Source: Cornus controversa (Eukaryota; Streptophyta; Magnoliopsida; Cornales; Cornaceae). Taken from it: DNA of 64,000 nucleotides. This document shows, one piece after another, positions 21,295 to 34,624 of this stretch (position 1 is the stretch's first letter; every line of letters starts with the position of its first letter). Made by a program: the position numbers and the translations under genes. The stretch lies in assembly GCA_026545225.1 (NCBI GenBank), contig CM048845.1, forward strand, positions 120,407,033 through 120,471,032, in the 5' to 3' direction. Under the pieces are notes generated by a model, which ran no database searches, was not told the origin of the DNA, and worked only from the letters and a program-made list of their open reading frames with translations.

Positions 21295-24200
21295 ATGTCA
21301 CTGTCGTGTGGGGTGGAGTGCGTTTTGGTGCTGGGTTGCATGCGGTGGGCGTGGAAGCGCTGCACCTACATCGGCTCCGACGACAGCGCCACCTGGCCTG
21401 CCGCCACCCCCGACGAATTCGAACCCGTCCCTCGCGTCTGCCGCGTCATCCTCGCCGTCTACGAGGAGGACCTCCGCAACCCTCAGTTCCCGCCCCCCGG
21501 CGGCTACCGCCTCAACCCGGATTGGGTCTATAAGCGCGTTACCTACGAGCAAACCCAAGGCCAAGCGCCGCCCTACCTCATCTACGTCGATCACGACCAC
21601 CGCGAGATCATCCTCGCAATCCGTGGCCTCAATTTGGTCAAAGAGAGCGACTACAAGCTCCTACTCGATAACCGGATTGGTATGCAAATGTTCGATGGTG
21701 GGTTCGTACACCACGGGCTATTGAAGTCGGCGGTTTGGCTGCTGAATCAGGAATCGGAGACTCTGAAGCAATTGTGGGTCGATAATGGGTCGTCTTATAA
21801 GATGATTTTTGCTGGACATTCGTTGGGTTCTGGTGTCGCTGCTTTGTTGACGGTGGTCGTGGTGAACCACGGGGACCGGCTCGGCGGTATTCCGAGGACT
21901 AATGTGCGGTGTTATTCGGTCGCGCCGGCTCGGTGTATGTCGCTCAATTTGGCTGTGAAGTATGCCGATGTTATACACTCTGTGATCTTGCAGGTGAGCA
22001 ATTTGGATGCCCCCAATTTGGTTTGGTTTTTCTGGTTTCGGTTTGTTTAAATCAATCCAATGAAATGTTACTATGAAATTGATTTTATTTTGTTTAATAT
22101 TTGCTTGTAAATGTATATTTCTTTGAGTTGTATGATTCAATTGCTCACGGTTCTTGATGGTTGATACAATTCAGTGGGTACTACTAGTAACAGATTGTGA
22201 TGTTAGAAATGTTGATTTTGATATATTTCTCTCATATGATCATTCATTGATAGCTCTAGCATGGATCTATTGCTCCCCCTCCCCCTCCTATATGTGTGTG
22301 TGTGTGTATATATGTAATATACTTGCTCATTATGCATGATTTGGGAAGTGGGTATGTGATCTCAATTTGGTTAGCTTCTTTCATTTGATCGGTTCTTTGG
22401 AGGTTGCTTAGTAACCTCAAAACACCTTTGTGAACCTCAAGAAGTTCGAGGAAATGAGTTCATGTGGTTGGATGATTTCTTGGTAGATATTGACATGTGC
22501 AGTAGCACGAACGATCTCATTTTGAAAATAGACTATCAATAATGTGTCTCATTAAGATCGTTGGTGTTGAAGGGGGTTATGTATTTCAGCTTTTCAAATG
22601 TGCAGTATAATTCATGTGTTCTGTGTTCTTCAGAATTTTGGATAATATAAATTCTGAGGCTTTTTTTTTTTTTTACCACTTGCTGTTTGTCATTAACAAA
22701 TTAGCTTAGCACTAATATAAATTGACATATTCATTTACTTGCAAAATAAAAAGAAAAAGTCAGTTCCAGTATTTTTCTAACCCGTCCATATTAGCTTTAG
22801 GAAAACCTCAATCCGGTAGATCTCTTGTTCAAGAAATGCTATGGCCTGTGTACAACGAGTTGTGTTTGGTTTGTTAAGCTGATTTTGACTATTGCATAAA
22901 TGATTGTTGTGCAACTGATAGATATTTATATAATTAGGTGGAAAGTGATGTTTATTAAGCATATTTTACTGAATAATGGATTAATATTATTGATTAACTG
23001 TTTAAGAGAAAGCAAGAGAGAGAAATAGAGAGTGCATATAAGATGGAAAAACTGATCTGACCTTGCTGATATGTTGTATCTGGGTCCCATTAGGCATGGA
23101 TTGATTCGTTTCCGGATGCTAATATGGCAAAATGAGAATAATGTTTGGTTACTCTGTTTCAGTGGAGAGGAGCCACGTTTTGGTCGTCAAAATATACAAT
23201 CCTCTCTAGCGAATAAACATCTGAGTCTGTGATACTACTCTGCAATTGAATAATTTAGAAAATGGTTTCGCTGATTCTTTATGATTCACTTGTGCTATTT
23301 TTCATTCTGTTTAAGTTTCATTCTACCTGGGATATTCTTCTCTAGATAAGTCATTTATTTCTCCTTTTTGAAAAGTCATGCAGCCACTGTTAATCCTTTT
23401 TCATCTTAATGTCTTGAAAATACCTTCATTTCACCATCCGTTTATAAATTTGGTGAAGTTACTCCAATTTAATGAACTGACCATGTTAACTTAATCTTAT
23501 CCAGGATGATTTTTTGCCAAGAACAGCCACTCCATTGGAAGATATCTTTAAATCAATCTTCTGGTTAGTTGTCTTTTTTTTCTCCCTCTCTCTTATGTTA
23601 TTGCAGAGACTGTTTGAAGCTCTGATCATTTATTTACCTTTTGGTTTTCCCTCGTAGAGGAGTGAGTTGTTACTATTATCTCTTAAACCAGGCCTTAATC
23701 CTTTGGACAGCTTGCCATGCTTATTATTCTTGATTTGCTTGAGGGACACCTTTATTCCGGAAGGTAGGAAGCTCAGAGATCCAAGACGACTATATGCACC
23801 TGGACGGTTGTATCATATTGTAGAAAGAAAATTTTGCAGGTAACAGCATATACTAGCTACTTCAATTTTTTTCATTTTAATGCCTCATCCTAATGATTGC
23901 TGGGAATTAGCAAAAAAATTTCTTGCTCAGCCAAGTGGAGGATTTGTGCACCATTAATTAACAGATTTTGCACAACCATTGCATTTGCAGTTAAATTTGT
24001 CTTTGTACCTGACAGTATTTGAGTGGAGACTCTTAGCTGCTCACTAGTGACACTTTCTGATTCACTTGAGGTCAAACTAGGCAAAGTGGACATAGTGGAG
24101 TGTTAGTTATATGAATCATGTGTTGGCAATTTCATACACAACTTTGGTTGTAATTTGTCATGATTGGTATAAGTACAGCCTTTGAAGATAATGCAGACAA

Positions 24201-27200
24201 GGTTTTGTGAAGAACAAATTTGCATGCTCAACCACATATATAGGGCACAGGTAAATGACATTAGAATGACCTTAGATATCCTAATTTTTCTCATGGAGAA
24301 GCCCAAGATATTTATTTAAACTTGTTTTTGATAAATGGTTTTCAAACTACAGATTTTTTTAATAGGTTTTAGTATATTGGTTTTATTGACAAACAACGTG
24401 TTGATCAACAGGTTGATCGATCAAAGGGCTTTCCAGTAGACTTCAATTGATAGGTGGATTAATCGCATTTTTTCAGAAATCTTTTTATTGAAATCTAGTA
24501 TGCGTCGATTGAGCAGTTCTGCTGTAGGTATCGATCGATGTCTCGATTGATTGAACCATGCAGAGATTTATTTTTGGAAACTCTCTCAAAACAGATTTCT
24601 ACAAGGATTCAACTTACCAAAAACATATAGGCTACCTATATTGGATATAAATATAGGGATTTAGTCAGTCTAGGGTATGTTCTTAAGTCTCCAATCATTT
24701 AGGTAAAAAAATTTGTGCTAGGGAGAGAAATACCCAATTACTCAATCTAGGGTTTTCTTAGACACCATCATAAGTGATTGAGTATTCATAATGGAATATC
24801 GAGGCATTCCAATTCAACCGATCAGAATTTTGGGCAGAAGGAAGGGCAACGAATGCAGAACTAGATTCCTGAGGAGCAAGTCTGTTAATCAAGTGGATGA
24901 ACAGCTTGGAGACTTGAGTGGAAGTTTGGCATCGAGGTAGGTCAAGAGGTAACTAGGGGTCCTAGGGTGAGGGGACAGTAACCTAGTTGTAACTTTGTTT
25001 CTCCTATAATGGATTCTTCTTGACTTGGCGAGGTTCTATGATTTTTCCTAGTTTGGTTTTTTACATAAAAAATCGGTGTCTCTGCTCTTACTTTACTTTT
25101 AGAGATGCATGGTTATGTCTGCGATGATTGAATTTGAAAACTACCGAAACAAATTGAAATTCAAATCACAATCAGCATAAGTACCTAAAATAACTGAAAT
25201 TTAAAATTAATATCCACAAGACCTATTCACCTCTCTCTAAGTCTAATTCATTGCACACTCTGACGTATCAGAGCCTTGGCTGACGGTCTCTACAATCTAA
25301 CAGTGGAACTACTGTACAACTACCATTTCTCAGTTGGCAATGTTAAATGGTCAAGAAAGTATCAACCATCTCTTAGTCCTACCTTCGAAATTTAAGCAAT
25401 AAGTGATTCAGACTTAAAACAGATATGTTGTCCAAGATTTCTTGTATAAGTTGTCAAATTAAGAATTTACTCATATCAATTCAAAAGATCAGAACTCTGA
25501 TTTTCGGATATATTTTTCCAATTCCTCCCCCGACCTGGCGAAAAACAAAATATAAAATAAAATTCATTAGCAAATGTTGGTGAACAAGTATGTTTCAGGT
25601 GATGATGACTTAATTGTTTTGAGGGTGGCTTACAATTGTGACTATAGATTCAATATGTTCAATTGTGTATTCATAGGATACATGTTCATGTTGGTCATGG
25701 CAAAGTTTTATGCTGGTTGTCAAGCTACCTAACACAAGCCTCCTCCTTTATATGGGCTTGGGACCGTCTGTGTACAGAAACAGGGGTGGAGTTCCTAGAG
25801 ATAACTGTTAGGTAAATTGGTAATAGAATGTTCAATGAACTGGGATCGAAATGATATTGAAAAGAATTTTTTTTTTCAAAAGAAAACCATATTGAAGCTA
25901 GTGATCAAGCTGCACAATAGATTTTTGTGCAAGTTGTTGCATTGACTATTGGTGAAATTAGTTTATGGTTTACTTTTGCTATACTGCTGCTTATCACTTT
26001 GGAGTCGATACATATTTCTATTAAATTATTTTACATTGTCAAGGGCGAGCAACTCTGTGCTTATTAAGTGTGTCCATTTTTTTTCAAAGATCTCTGGTTC
26101 CATAAAAATATTCATTTTACTATTACAGCTTGTTTAATCTGTGACTTAACAAACTTGGATTCTGCCTGTTTTCCATTGTCAAATTAGTTATCCAAGCAAT
26201 CAACAAATCAAAAATTGTTTCTGCTTTAGCATTGTGAACTCCTTAATTGAGTTTAAGTTCTATTCATGAATGCATCTTGAAGGGCAAGGATAAAAGAAAA
26301 AGAGTAGTGGTCATTAATGATGGAATTGCTCTGATATCCTTTTTTGTCAACTATTAGATTTAGTAACACACATAATACCATACCCAATTTTTATTTGTTT
26401 CAAATCAGATTTTATGTATGTATTTTATGTTATCTCAAGGTATTCTTTCTCATCCACAGCCATATTAGTTTTGGGTACAACATTACGTTTAAGTGAATTC
26501 CTCCTAGCAATTCCTTTTATCAGTATCGAGTGTGAATCTATATCAAGCATTGATTTTATTTTGGTAGCTGAAGAGTTGTGCTTACTCTGAAACTGACTTT
26601 TGGTTTGTACACAGGTGTGGGAGGTTTCCTCCAGAGGTTAGAACTGCCATCCCCGTTGATGGAAGATTTGAACATATTGTCTTATCATGCAACGCTACAT
26701 CTGATCATGCTATTATTTGGATAGTAAGAGAAGCAGAGAAGGCTTTAGAAGTAAGTGGGAAGCAATTTTTACAATTTGTCGTCACTTTTTGTCCATTATC
26801 CGTCATTCACATAATTTTTCCTATTCCTGAGGTAATTTAGAATACAAAAGGGGGTGTTGGATGTCTCATTCCTCATCCCACCTTGGACACGGGGAATTCT
26901 CATTGTTTGTTCTAACTCCAACAAATCCATAAATACATCATAAGTATTTTGACAAATTTAAAATGGACTTCATATGCGTTTTGGGTGAACATAGTGATGA
27001 AAATTGGAACTTATTTTTTGTGGAAGTTTTTCATCACTGGTGTTTCTCATAGTTTAACTAAGGTCACAGTGTAACTGGGTTTGATTTGATAATTTGGTGA
27101 GAGGAGCGACCTAACATCCTTCAACGCTGGTTAATTGCAGCTTCAGTAGCAGTTGCATTTCAAAAATATATGTTTATGTGGACCACATCTAAATATCAAT

Positions 27201-27744
27201 CAGTCAAGAATTATCTCAAAGAAAATGAATAAAATAATGATTAACAAAAAAAAATTAGTATTTTAACACAAAACTGCACCACTGAGTACCTATATGCACG
27301 GTCTATCCTCGATTGCTGTTGAACTCTAGTGCTAAGCATGTTACGTTTGAATGTTCTATTAAAGATTTACCATCACAGCAAAGTCATTTCTTCTCACAGA
27401 AAATCAGGGAGAGTAGCTCTGAAAGTGTAACGACTCCCCCAAAAATACAGAAACTAGAGAGGATGCAGACAATTGAAAAAGAACATAGGGATGCATTGAA
27501 AAGAGCTGTTAGTTTGAACATTCCTCATGCTGTGACCGATGCTGACGAGGAATCCTCAAAAGCTGAGGGATCCTCAAAGCACATGGAGTCTTCTCAGAAA
27601 GAGGATGAGGATTCCTTGAACTCGGAAGCTAAGTCAATTTCTGGTGGTGGAAGGACTAACTGGAATGAAGTGGTTGAGAAGCTTTTCAAGAAGGATGAGT
27701 CGGGAGAACTATCTATGAATAGAGATATGACTGCCCCCAGATGA
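21295..27744 (+). CDS. Class 3 lipase / sn1-specific diacylglycerol lipase-like protein
   Basis: Predicted mono-/diacylglycerol lipase of the alpha/beta-hydrolase fold. Exons: 21295-21993, 23505-23563, 23711-23839, 26615-26750 and 27400-27744; phases agree and give 455 residues. It starts MSLSCGVECVLVLGC, the usual start in plant relatives. An N-terminal lipase-associated segment is followed by the nucleophile elbow FAGHSLGSGVAALL (GxSxG) near residue 180. Then come DDFLPRTATPLEDIFKSI, the conserved LYAPGRLYHIVERK and HIVLSCNATSDHAIIWIV. The last exon encodes a charged tail with KEHRDALKRAVSLNIPHA. It most resembles the Arabidopsis At4g16070/At3g14075 type from memory. The exon-5 acceptor (TTCTTCTCACAG) was chosen because it joins the frame and the family sequence. 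Intron 3 is 2.8 kb and holds retroelement debris. Confidence 0.93.
24330..25275 (+). mobile_element. LTR retrotransposon remnant in lipase intron 3
   Basis: The region ends with the copia-like LTR terminus pattern CCTATTCACCTCTCTCTAAG. After a short gap comes GTATCAGAGCC (25265-25275), matching the initiator-tRNA-Met primer-binding site used by many plant elements. Earlier text is rich in TCGATCGAT-type motifs. No coding region follows, so this is a solo LTR plus a scrap of interior. The left edge is approximate. Confidence 0.5.
25690..25800 (+). repeat. Dispersed repeat fragment, also at 29165-29275
   Basis: Shares AAGTTTTATGCTGG and then CCTCC...GGGCTTGGGA with the segment at 29165-29275, in the same order and spacing. 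Similar C-rich GGGCTTGGGACCG text is common in plant interspersed repeats; the family is not identified. Confidence 0.4.
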
Positions 27745-28670
27745 GAGCCCGAGCCCTTCTTCTGTGGTATTTGTTTGTTTTTTTTTTTTTTTGGCGGTCA
27801 ATTTAATTGTTTGTAAAACGCAGAGGTGAGATTTCCAAAGTTATATGTCCCCCTTGTTGTACCCAATTTTTGTATGCTAGCGTTGTAATGCTGTAAAAAT
27901 TTCACGATGGAAGGGTTAACAAATTAAAGAACACTGATTGAGTATTGATTATAAGAATGAGAGTCTATACACTCCCAAGTACTGTTTGTTGTTACTCAAT
28001 CTAGCATTTGCTATTTTACTTGGGAAGTTTCCAGTGAACCTGTAATTGCAATTTATAACACCTGTGGGGCTATTTGAAGATAATTAGGTGAAACATGTTT
28101 TGTCATGCCTGGGACAAATTAGACGTTCATTAATTGCTCCGAAAAGCAAAGTAAAAATGAAATCAAGTTGATCAACATAAACCGAAACCTAAAATTGAAA
28201 GTATTCTTATTTTTCATTTTTTTATGAACCACCGGCGGCCGCAGACGACCCTTTGGACTGGCTGCATAACCGCACAATATTATTGTCCATGTACATACAC
28301 ATCTACTTATTTATATATAACATCTGTAAAAGCTACCCAATGTTATCGTGTCTATTTATATAGTTGGGAAAAAAGGCTTTATCAAGTGCATATATATATT
28401 TACTAATTTATATATATCTATTTTTACACATAAGGGGGAGGCAAAATAAAGGAATAACAGAAAAGTGGAAAACTAACTAAAACAACCGCTTGAAAATACC
28501 ATAGCACCGCTTCTGACCACAATAAGATTGCATAATAGGAGAAAACACCACATAAATCCGAAAGCAACAGAAAGAGGGAACAGAATTGCAGCAGTCACCA
28601 TCTTAAATTTTTGTACAGACAAAAAAGCAACTTCTGACTACAATCTACATGTCCACGTTAAAAAGTCCAA
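27745..28670. other. 3' UTRs between convergent genes
   Basis: The lipase and the ALY gene converge here. The lipase 3' UTR probably ends by about 27960. The ALY 3' UTR begins at 28670 and runs leftwards. Only TA-rich simple sequence (28380-28430) stands out. Confidence 0.45.
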
Positions 28671-31600
28671 TTAAGTTTGCATTGCGTCTGCATGATAGTT
28701 CTCCAGCTCTTTGTCAAGTGCATCCACCGATATTTTGACAGCTTTCTTCCTCCCACGGCCTTGGCCTTGGCCTTGGCCCCGAACACCACCTCGGCCACGG
28801 CCACGGCCGCGACCATTCTGCATTCCCCCACGACCACGGCCACGACCATTCTGCATTCCCCCACGGCTCCTCTGACTATTAAAAGATAAAGCAACACGTG
28901 AATTGATCATATTGAGATACAAATTCAACTTTTTATATCAGACTGCAGGCACTACAATGGTGTAAAAATGGCGCAAAGTGGAGAGGCTCATATCATAGTC
29001 ATAATACACTCTGCCTAATATTAGAAGGCTTTGCTGAATCTGATTAAATAGAGGTAATTTACTTCTGCATAAAATTAAAGGCCACATGAAGAACTAAGTG
29101 AAGGGAACACCTTAATAGTTGCTTGAATATTCTTATCATATTAATCACATCCATAGACATCAGACAAGTTTTATGCTGGCTATCAATTACTTAATGAGAT
29201 CCTCCACATCTTCTGGGCTTGGGAGTGGTTGTGTAAACATTAGAATTTTTCTGGAGGGAGGGAAAAACATTGTTGTTTATCTTTACATTTATATCCTAAA
29301 CAAGTATGTGTAGAATTTTTTAAGCTCCTACTCTAGTAACATATGAACTCAGACTAATGTCACCGAGGTTCTAGACAACACTAAATAATGCTCAAATTTT
29401 TTCATTAAATATTTGCCTTTAAGAAAAGTTAGTGGAGAACGCAAGACATTATTGTAGCATGATAAGAAATCCCCCACTTCTAAAAATCTGACATTATTGT
29501 AGCATGTTTATGTCCTTTCTGATTTTCAATTCTAATATGAAAATGGTATTACATTTGCACAAAGGGCACCAGAACATCACAAACCATATAACAAGTGTCT
29601 AAGATGGATAACATCAAAGAGCCATTTTTTTCCAAGGGAAAAGAAAATGAACAATAGGACTATATATATTGGCTGAAAAGACTCACCCGGCACCACGAAC
29701 AACAGCTGCAGAGCCTCTGCCACGACCCACTCCTGGCCTGCATGACTTAAAAGTGTCAATACAATACTCAATATGACAATATGAAAGAAAAGTGAGCAAT
29801 TAATAACTCTCAAGAAGCTCAGCTTTTGACAGAAGTTAAAACCCAGAGCTCCCAGTTAGAATACAGACATATCGGCAACCAAAGAATTAGAACCAAATCA
29901 ATTTTCAATGCTAAATCATTTTATTGTTTAGATTCATCAGAATTCAATATGCCAGATAGATCTTGAGACAACAAAAATAGATCACATGTTGAATGAAAAA
30001 TATAACAATAAACTGAATGACAAAAGTTCATAGCAAAAAAAACAGATATTGTGCTAAAACTAACACTAAGAAATTCAACAAAAAAAGAAGGGAGCTACGA
30101 CTACTAATAAGATGACGGCACCCCAAGGAAAACAAAATCCGTGATTGACAAAATTGGAAATGAAAAAATGCCATAGATCCCTACTGCCTTCAAACTAACA
30201 TATAGAACCTGACCAGTTACCACCCACCACAAGGCACAATGTACTCTGCTGATACAATATGCTCAGCCCGAAAAGGCATTACACAATGATGCTCCCACCT
30301 ACGTGGGTTGTTTGGAAGAGAAAATACTTGGAATCATTTTTGTACAAAGAGACTGCTCTAAGATTTGAACCTACAAAAACAATTGCAATCTTCAAAAAGG
30401 CAGATGCAAATATTCCACATTGTGGAGCATATCCTATATATTTATGAACAACTAGTCAGTCACTCATCAACTTTCACAACCTTCCTTATTAATAGACAGC
30501 TAGACTAGAGTTTTGATAAATCTGACAAAAGAAAATTTGATGGAGTGAAAAAAAAAAAGAAAAAGAAAAAAAGAACACATGATAATAAAGATAGTTAGAA
30601 ATACAACTACATACGTCATAACAACCGTCCTCCTTCCATTTACTCCTCCAACTACATTGACGCGAGCTGAGACAGGAATTTCTGAATTTGCACCTATTAT
30701 TTCGATCTTCATAGGCTTTCCATCCAATTGAACATTATTATAACGCTTAAGTGCTTGAAATGCGTCACTTCTTCTAGCATACACCACTTCAGCTGAACCC
30801 TGAAAGCAAGCAGAAAAGAAAGCAACTATCACTAGGTGACCAACCACCAAAGCACATAGTAAAACTAAACCAATAAGAAGCAACCAGATATTCTAACATA
30901 AAAAAGAAAAAAAAAAGAACACCACATTATTGCAGCAAGGACATAACATAACCCAAAAAAAGCTAAATCATACAAAAACTACACAACCTAATCACACCAA
31001 TCAAATCATGAGCTACCACAAAAACTAAACCTAGTCCAGGAAGGAAGAATGAGAAGAGCTCAAAGCTATAGGAAGACATTGTAATCCCTCCACTGTCTCC
31101 AGAAGCAATTATTTGGCACACATGCACACATATAGAAGCGCAGTAATGCGCCTCAAATATCTAAATTACCTTTTTCTAATGCTTTGTTTGGTTGGAAGGA
31201 AGAAGGATGGAAGAATAGAAGATGCTTCCATCGTTTGGTTGGAAGGAAGGGAAGAGAGGGAGGGGAGGAAGCAAGGAGGGATTAAAAACTGTTCCATACA
31301 TATGGAATACCATTTTACCCGTCAATTATTTACCAAATTACTTTTTCAAACCCTACTAATTTGGAATGAATATTTATTTTTTTATTAGTTTATATAATGA
31401 GGGTATACTAGTAAAAAAAATATAAAATTTCTCAATTCCTTCCATACAACCAAACAAAGAAATGTGTCACCTCGTCCATCCTTTCTACCATCCTTTCCAT
31501 TCAACCAAACAAAAAGTGAACAAGACGCCCTTACATTCCCCAGGAAGGCCTCATTCATCCCTCCCCCCTTCCATCCATTTTTCCATCCCTCCTATCAAAA

Positions 31601-34581
31601 GGAGCAAAAAAGATCCCCTATAGAGATATATATGTAGTTTTAGTCAAATACTATATTAAATACACCAACCAAGAGAAATACTATATTAAATATATGGAAT
31701 TTTTTATTTCTTTCAATGACCCAATAAAACCGGAGACTGAATTTTGAAGAAATAACTTTCAAGTGAATTTATGATAGGAGCATGTGTAATACCTTTATCA
31801 TCTACATACTTCGAAGCAATTAAAATTAAACACTATACAAGTTCCCAAACAGTTTCTAACAACCTATTAAGCTGCAGGATGCTTAAAGAGTTAAAATTAA
31901 TGCAGAATAAAAACACAGACAAGAAAACAGAATGGACAAACCAACACAGATAATATTTCTATAGTCTATACTGTCTTTGAACAGAATTTTATGCTTTACA
32001 ACTCAAACAAAATATGTAGGAGATACTTAAAACTACTTCAAAAAGCTAACAAACAGAAAAGACGCAAATTCATGTTCTAGAAAACAAACCAAAAGCTGCA
32101 AAGTCTCGGCATGCTAATAAAGTCAGCTTGGCTGACTCTAATATAAAGGACGTTTTAGGTAAAAACCATGCCCTAAGAATTCTCCAATCTCTCCCCCTTT
32201 GAACTTTCATCCTATTTCATGTACATTATGTTAACTCTTTCAAGTGTTTCAATTGTGGCATGTGCGTCAAATTTATCAAATCCCAAATTGAAGGATAAAG
32301 GTACACAGCTAAACATTCATTTTGTGTTCTTTTATTTTTTAGGATAAAATAATATATTTATGTGGGTGTTCAACCTGGGCAGATCACTTATTTTGAAATA
32401 ATAATAATTTAAGAAAATAAACAATAAAAAGAAGTTTCATCATCATCATCATCCGTGGCTTTATCCCATACAAACGGGGTCGGTCACATGGATTCTCCTT
32501 TTTCCACTCTTTTCTATCATTAGGCATATCTTCTACTAGATTTAGTTTTATGTGCAATTACAGAGTACTTAAATTCCAAAAATGTCTAACGAAGAACATC
32601 AGCTACAAAAAAAATTGTTGCTAGGTGCATGTCTAATTAGCACATTGAACACATAATAGAACCAATGTATTTCAAGCATTTAGAGGAGTCCATGTTACAT
32701 AGATTCGTGCACGTCAGCAAAAGAAGAAAAAAATAATAAAAGAGGTACTACCCATTTATTTAATGTGTTGCACTCCCCAGACCAAAAGAAGGAAATAAAA
32801 GTAAAGTCAATGAAACAAAATAGAGTCCCTGGTTAAGGGGGGAGGAAGAGGTAGGTACAGATATAAACAAGAGAGAGATCACAGCCCTACATCAATAAAA
32901 TTATTAGCCAGTTGAATGTTTGTTTTACATATTTTGACAGAATTTGAATTAATCAAAAAAACTTAATTCTGTTGCAATGATAAATTGCATCTTAATTCTG
33001 TTGGCTCATTTATATCAGCCACTACCAGTGATCCACTTTCTGCATGTACATATTCTACTATAGATACCCTGCTGATGATTAGAAAGACAATGACAGTGAC
33101 ACCACATTCACCATATGACACAACCGATATGAATACGCATAGTCAGAAAAGGCAATTAACTAATCAAGTAGACACCAAATCCTCAAATAAGAAACAAGCT
33201 CAGAATAGAAATATATAAATATAAATCATATGTGCTAAGCCTGAAAACTTACACTTGGGCGACCATTTGCATCAAAATGAACAGCATATCGTTTCAGTTC
33301 TCCAATCTCAGAGAAAAGTTCCTGAGTCGCAAGTCAATTTTCAGCAGAACTTCTTAAGAAATCATTTCCAAAGATGCGTCTAATGCGAAAATATATGGCT
33401 CAAATTGTACCCTTATGTCTTCATTAGTCACTCCGAAGTCCAAGTTGGAAACATATAACTTTGTGCCATGTTCTACTCCAGTTAACCCTGCAGCTCTAAG
33501 ACTATCTTCAAACAAATCATGCTGCCATGGAAAACCCTTGGTTCTGCGGATAGACTGGTGCAAGCATACCAAAAAAATAATCCAGATTGTGAAAACTATA
33601 GGTCAGCATAGAACCATAAAATAAGAAAATTACCACTCTCAAGAGTAATTCATATATCAGAAAACATCCATGATATCAGAAGTAGAATCCAGATAGATAG
33701 AAATGCTCAACAACCAACTAATCTAATAACAAGGTAAATTGAGCTATATGATATGGATTGTAGATGGGAGTAGAGGATTTGACCCACTGCATATAAACTG
33801 GCGCTAAGCTACAGGTGAGAGCTCCAGATCTGGACCTTTGCAAAAACGCCATGAACTAGGATAGTAACTGAAAATCATGCCCCGAAGAAATTCCGCATAT
33901 AGCAAGAGGATCCACCATAAACTCCCCGTCTAAACAACCAGTAACCATAGACTAAGCGACATCAAGTAAAATATAAGGATTGGTATGGGTATAGAAATTT
34001 CAACCCCACTAATTGTTAGCTGATGTTATACTGGTGAGAACTCAAATTCGTAAGTTCAATTAATGAAGCTCCTTTGCAAATAAATGCTAAGAACTAAGTA
34101 TAACTTAGTGAGGCCACCAAAGAACTTCGGCATACATCAACGATATCCATCGCAAAGTCCTGAATACAGCCACAATTACAAACAAACCGTGAAGATCATG
34201 GTACAAATGCACAGTAAGGTGACAGTACATTTGTGACGAGCCAAAGTGAGCTTCTCCATGAACAAAATAAGGTCACAGATCCTCTCATTTTTGGATTCTA
34301 TAGCAGTGTTAGAGATCCTCGTGTTTTGAAACCTAAAGCATGTCAGATTCTCAAGCATATGCATAAGACATCCATAGTTTCGAGCTTGCCTTGGCAATGG
34401 CATAAGATGATGGCCGAGTATTCACTCCAAGTGGACCTCTACGAGGCGCCCCCGTCATTCTTCCACCAGAAAACGACCTTCCTGGGCCTCGACCACGTCT
34501 AGCCCTACCTCTTCCTCTACCTCTCTCGCTACTACGTCTGTTCTTTATCATATCATCAAGTGACATATCCAAAGAAGCCAT
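28671..34581 (-). CDS. ALY/REF mRNA export adaptor (THO complex subunit 4-like)
   Basis: Nuclear RNA-binding adaptor linking TREX/UAP56 to spliced mRNA for export. Exons on the - strand: 34581-34390, 33554-33411, 33321-33253, 30799-30615, 29737-29687 and 28875-28671, giving 281 residues with consistent phases. The start MASLDMSLDDMIKNRR is the N-terminal UAP56-binding motif. An RG-rich N-terminal region follows, then one RRM: TKLYVSNLDFGV (RNP2), ELFSEIGELKRYAVHFD, and GSAEVVYARRSDAFQAL (RNP1 region). After that come an RGG-rich tail and the C-terminal UAP56-binding motif DALDKELENYHADAM. It resembles the ALY3/ALY4 subgroup of Arabidopsis from memory. Intron 1 appears to use a GC donor (AAG|GCAAGC). 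A leader intron ends with acceptor GGCAG at about 34625. Confidence 0.94.
28770..28870 (-). repeat. In-frame repeats encoding the RGG tail
   Basis: The segment GGMQNGRGRGRG is encoded twice in tandem, followed by repeated GQ and RG dipeptides. The codons are GC-rich and close copies, as expected of replication slippage. RGG tails of ALY proteins bind RNA (family knowledge). Confidence 0.8.
31180..31517. mobile_element. MITE-like element in ALY intron 3
   Basis: Left end TGCTTTGTTTGGTTGGAAGG; the right end, reverse-complemented, reads CTTTTTGTTTGGTTGAATGG. Interior halves are purine-rich then pyrimidine-rich, like families A and B. The ends suggest a Tourist-type MITE. The boundaries are approximate and no clean target duplication is seen. 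Confidence 0.5.
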
Positions 34582-34624
34582 TGATATGAAGTTTATGCAA
34601 ACCTTTTCCAAAACTGATAAACCT

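Noticed and set aside
21298-21724. Three further long frames over lipase exon 1
   Set aside because: High GC content of this exon keeps other frames open; only the frame with the GHSLG motif matches a family.
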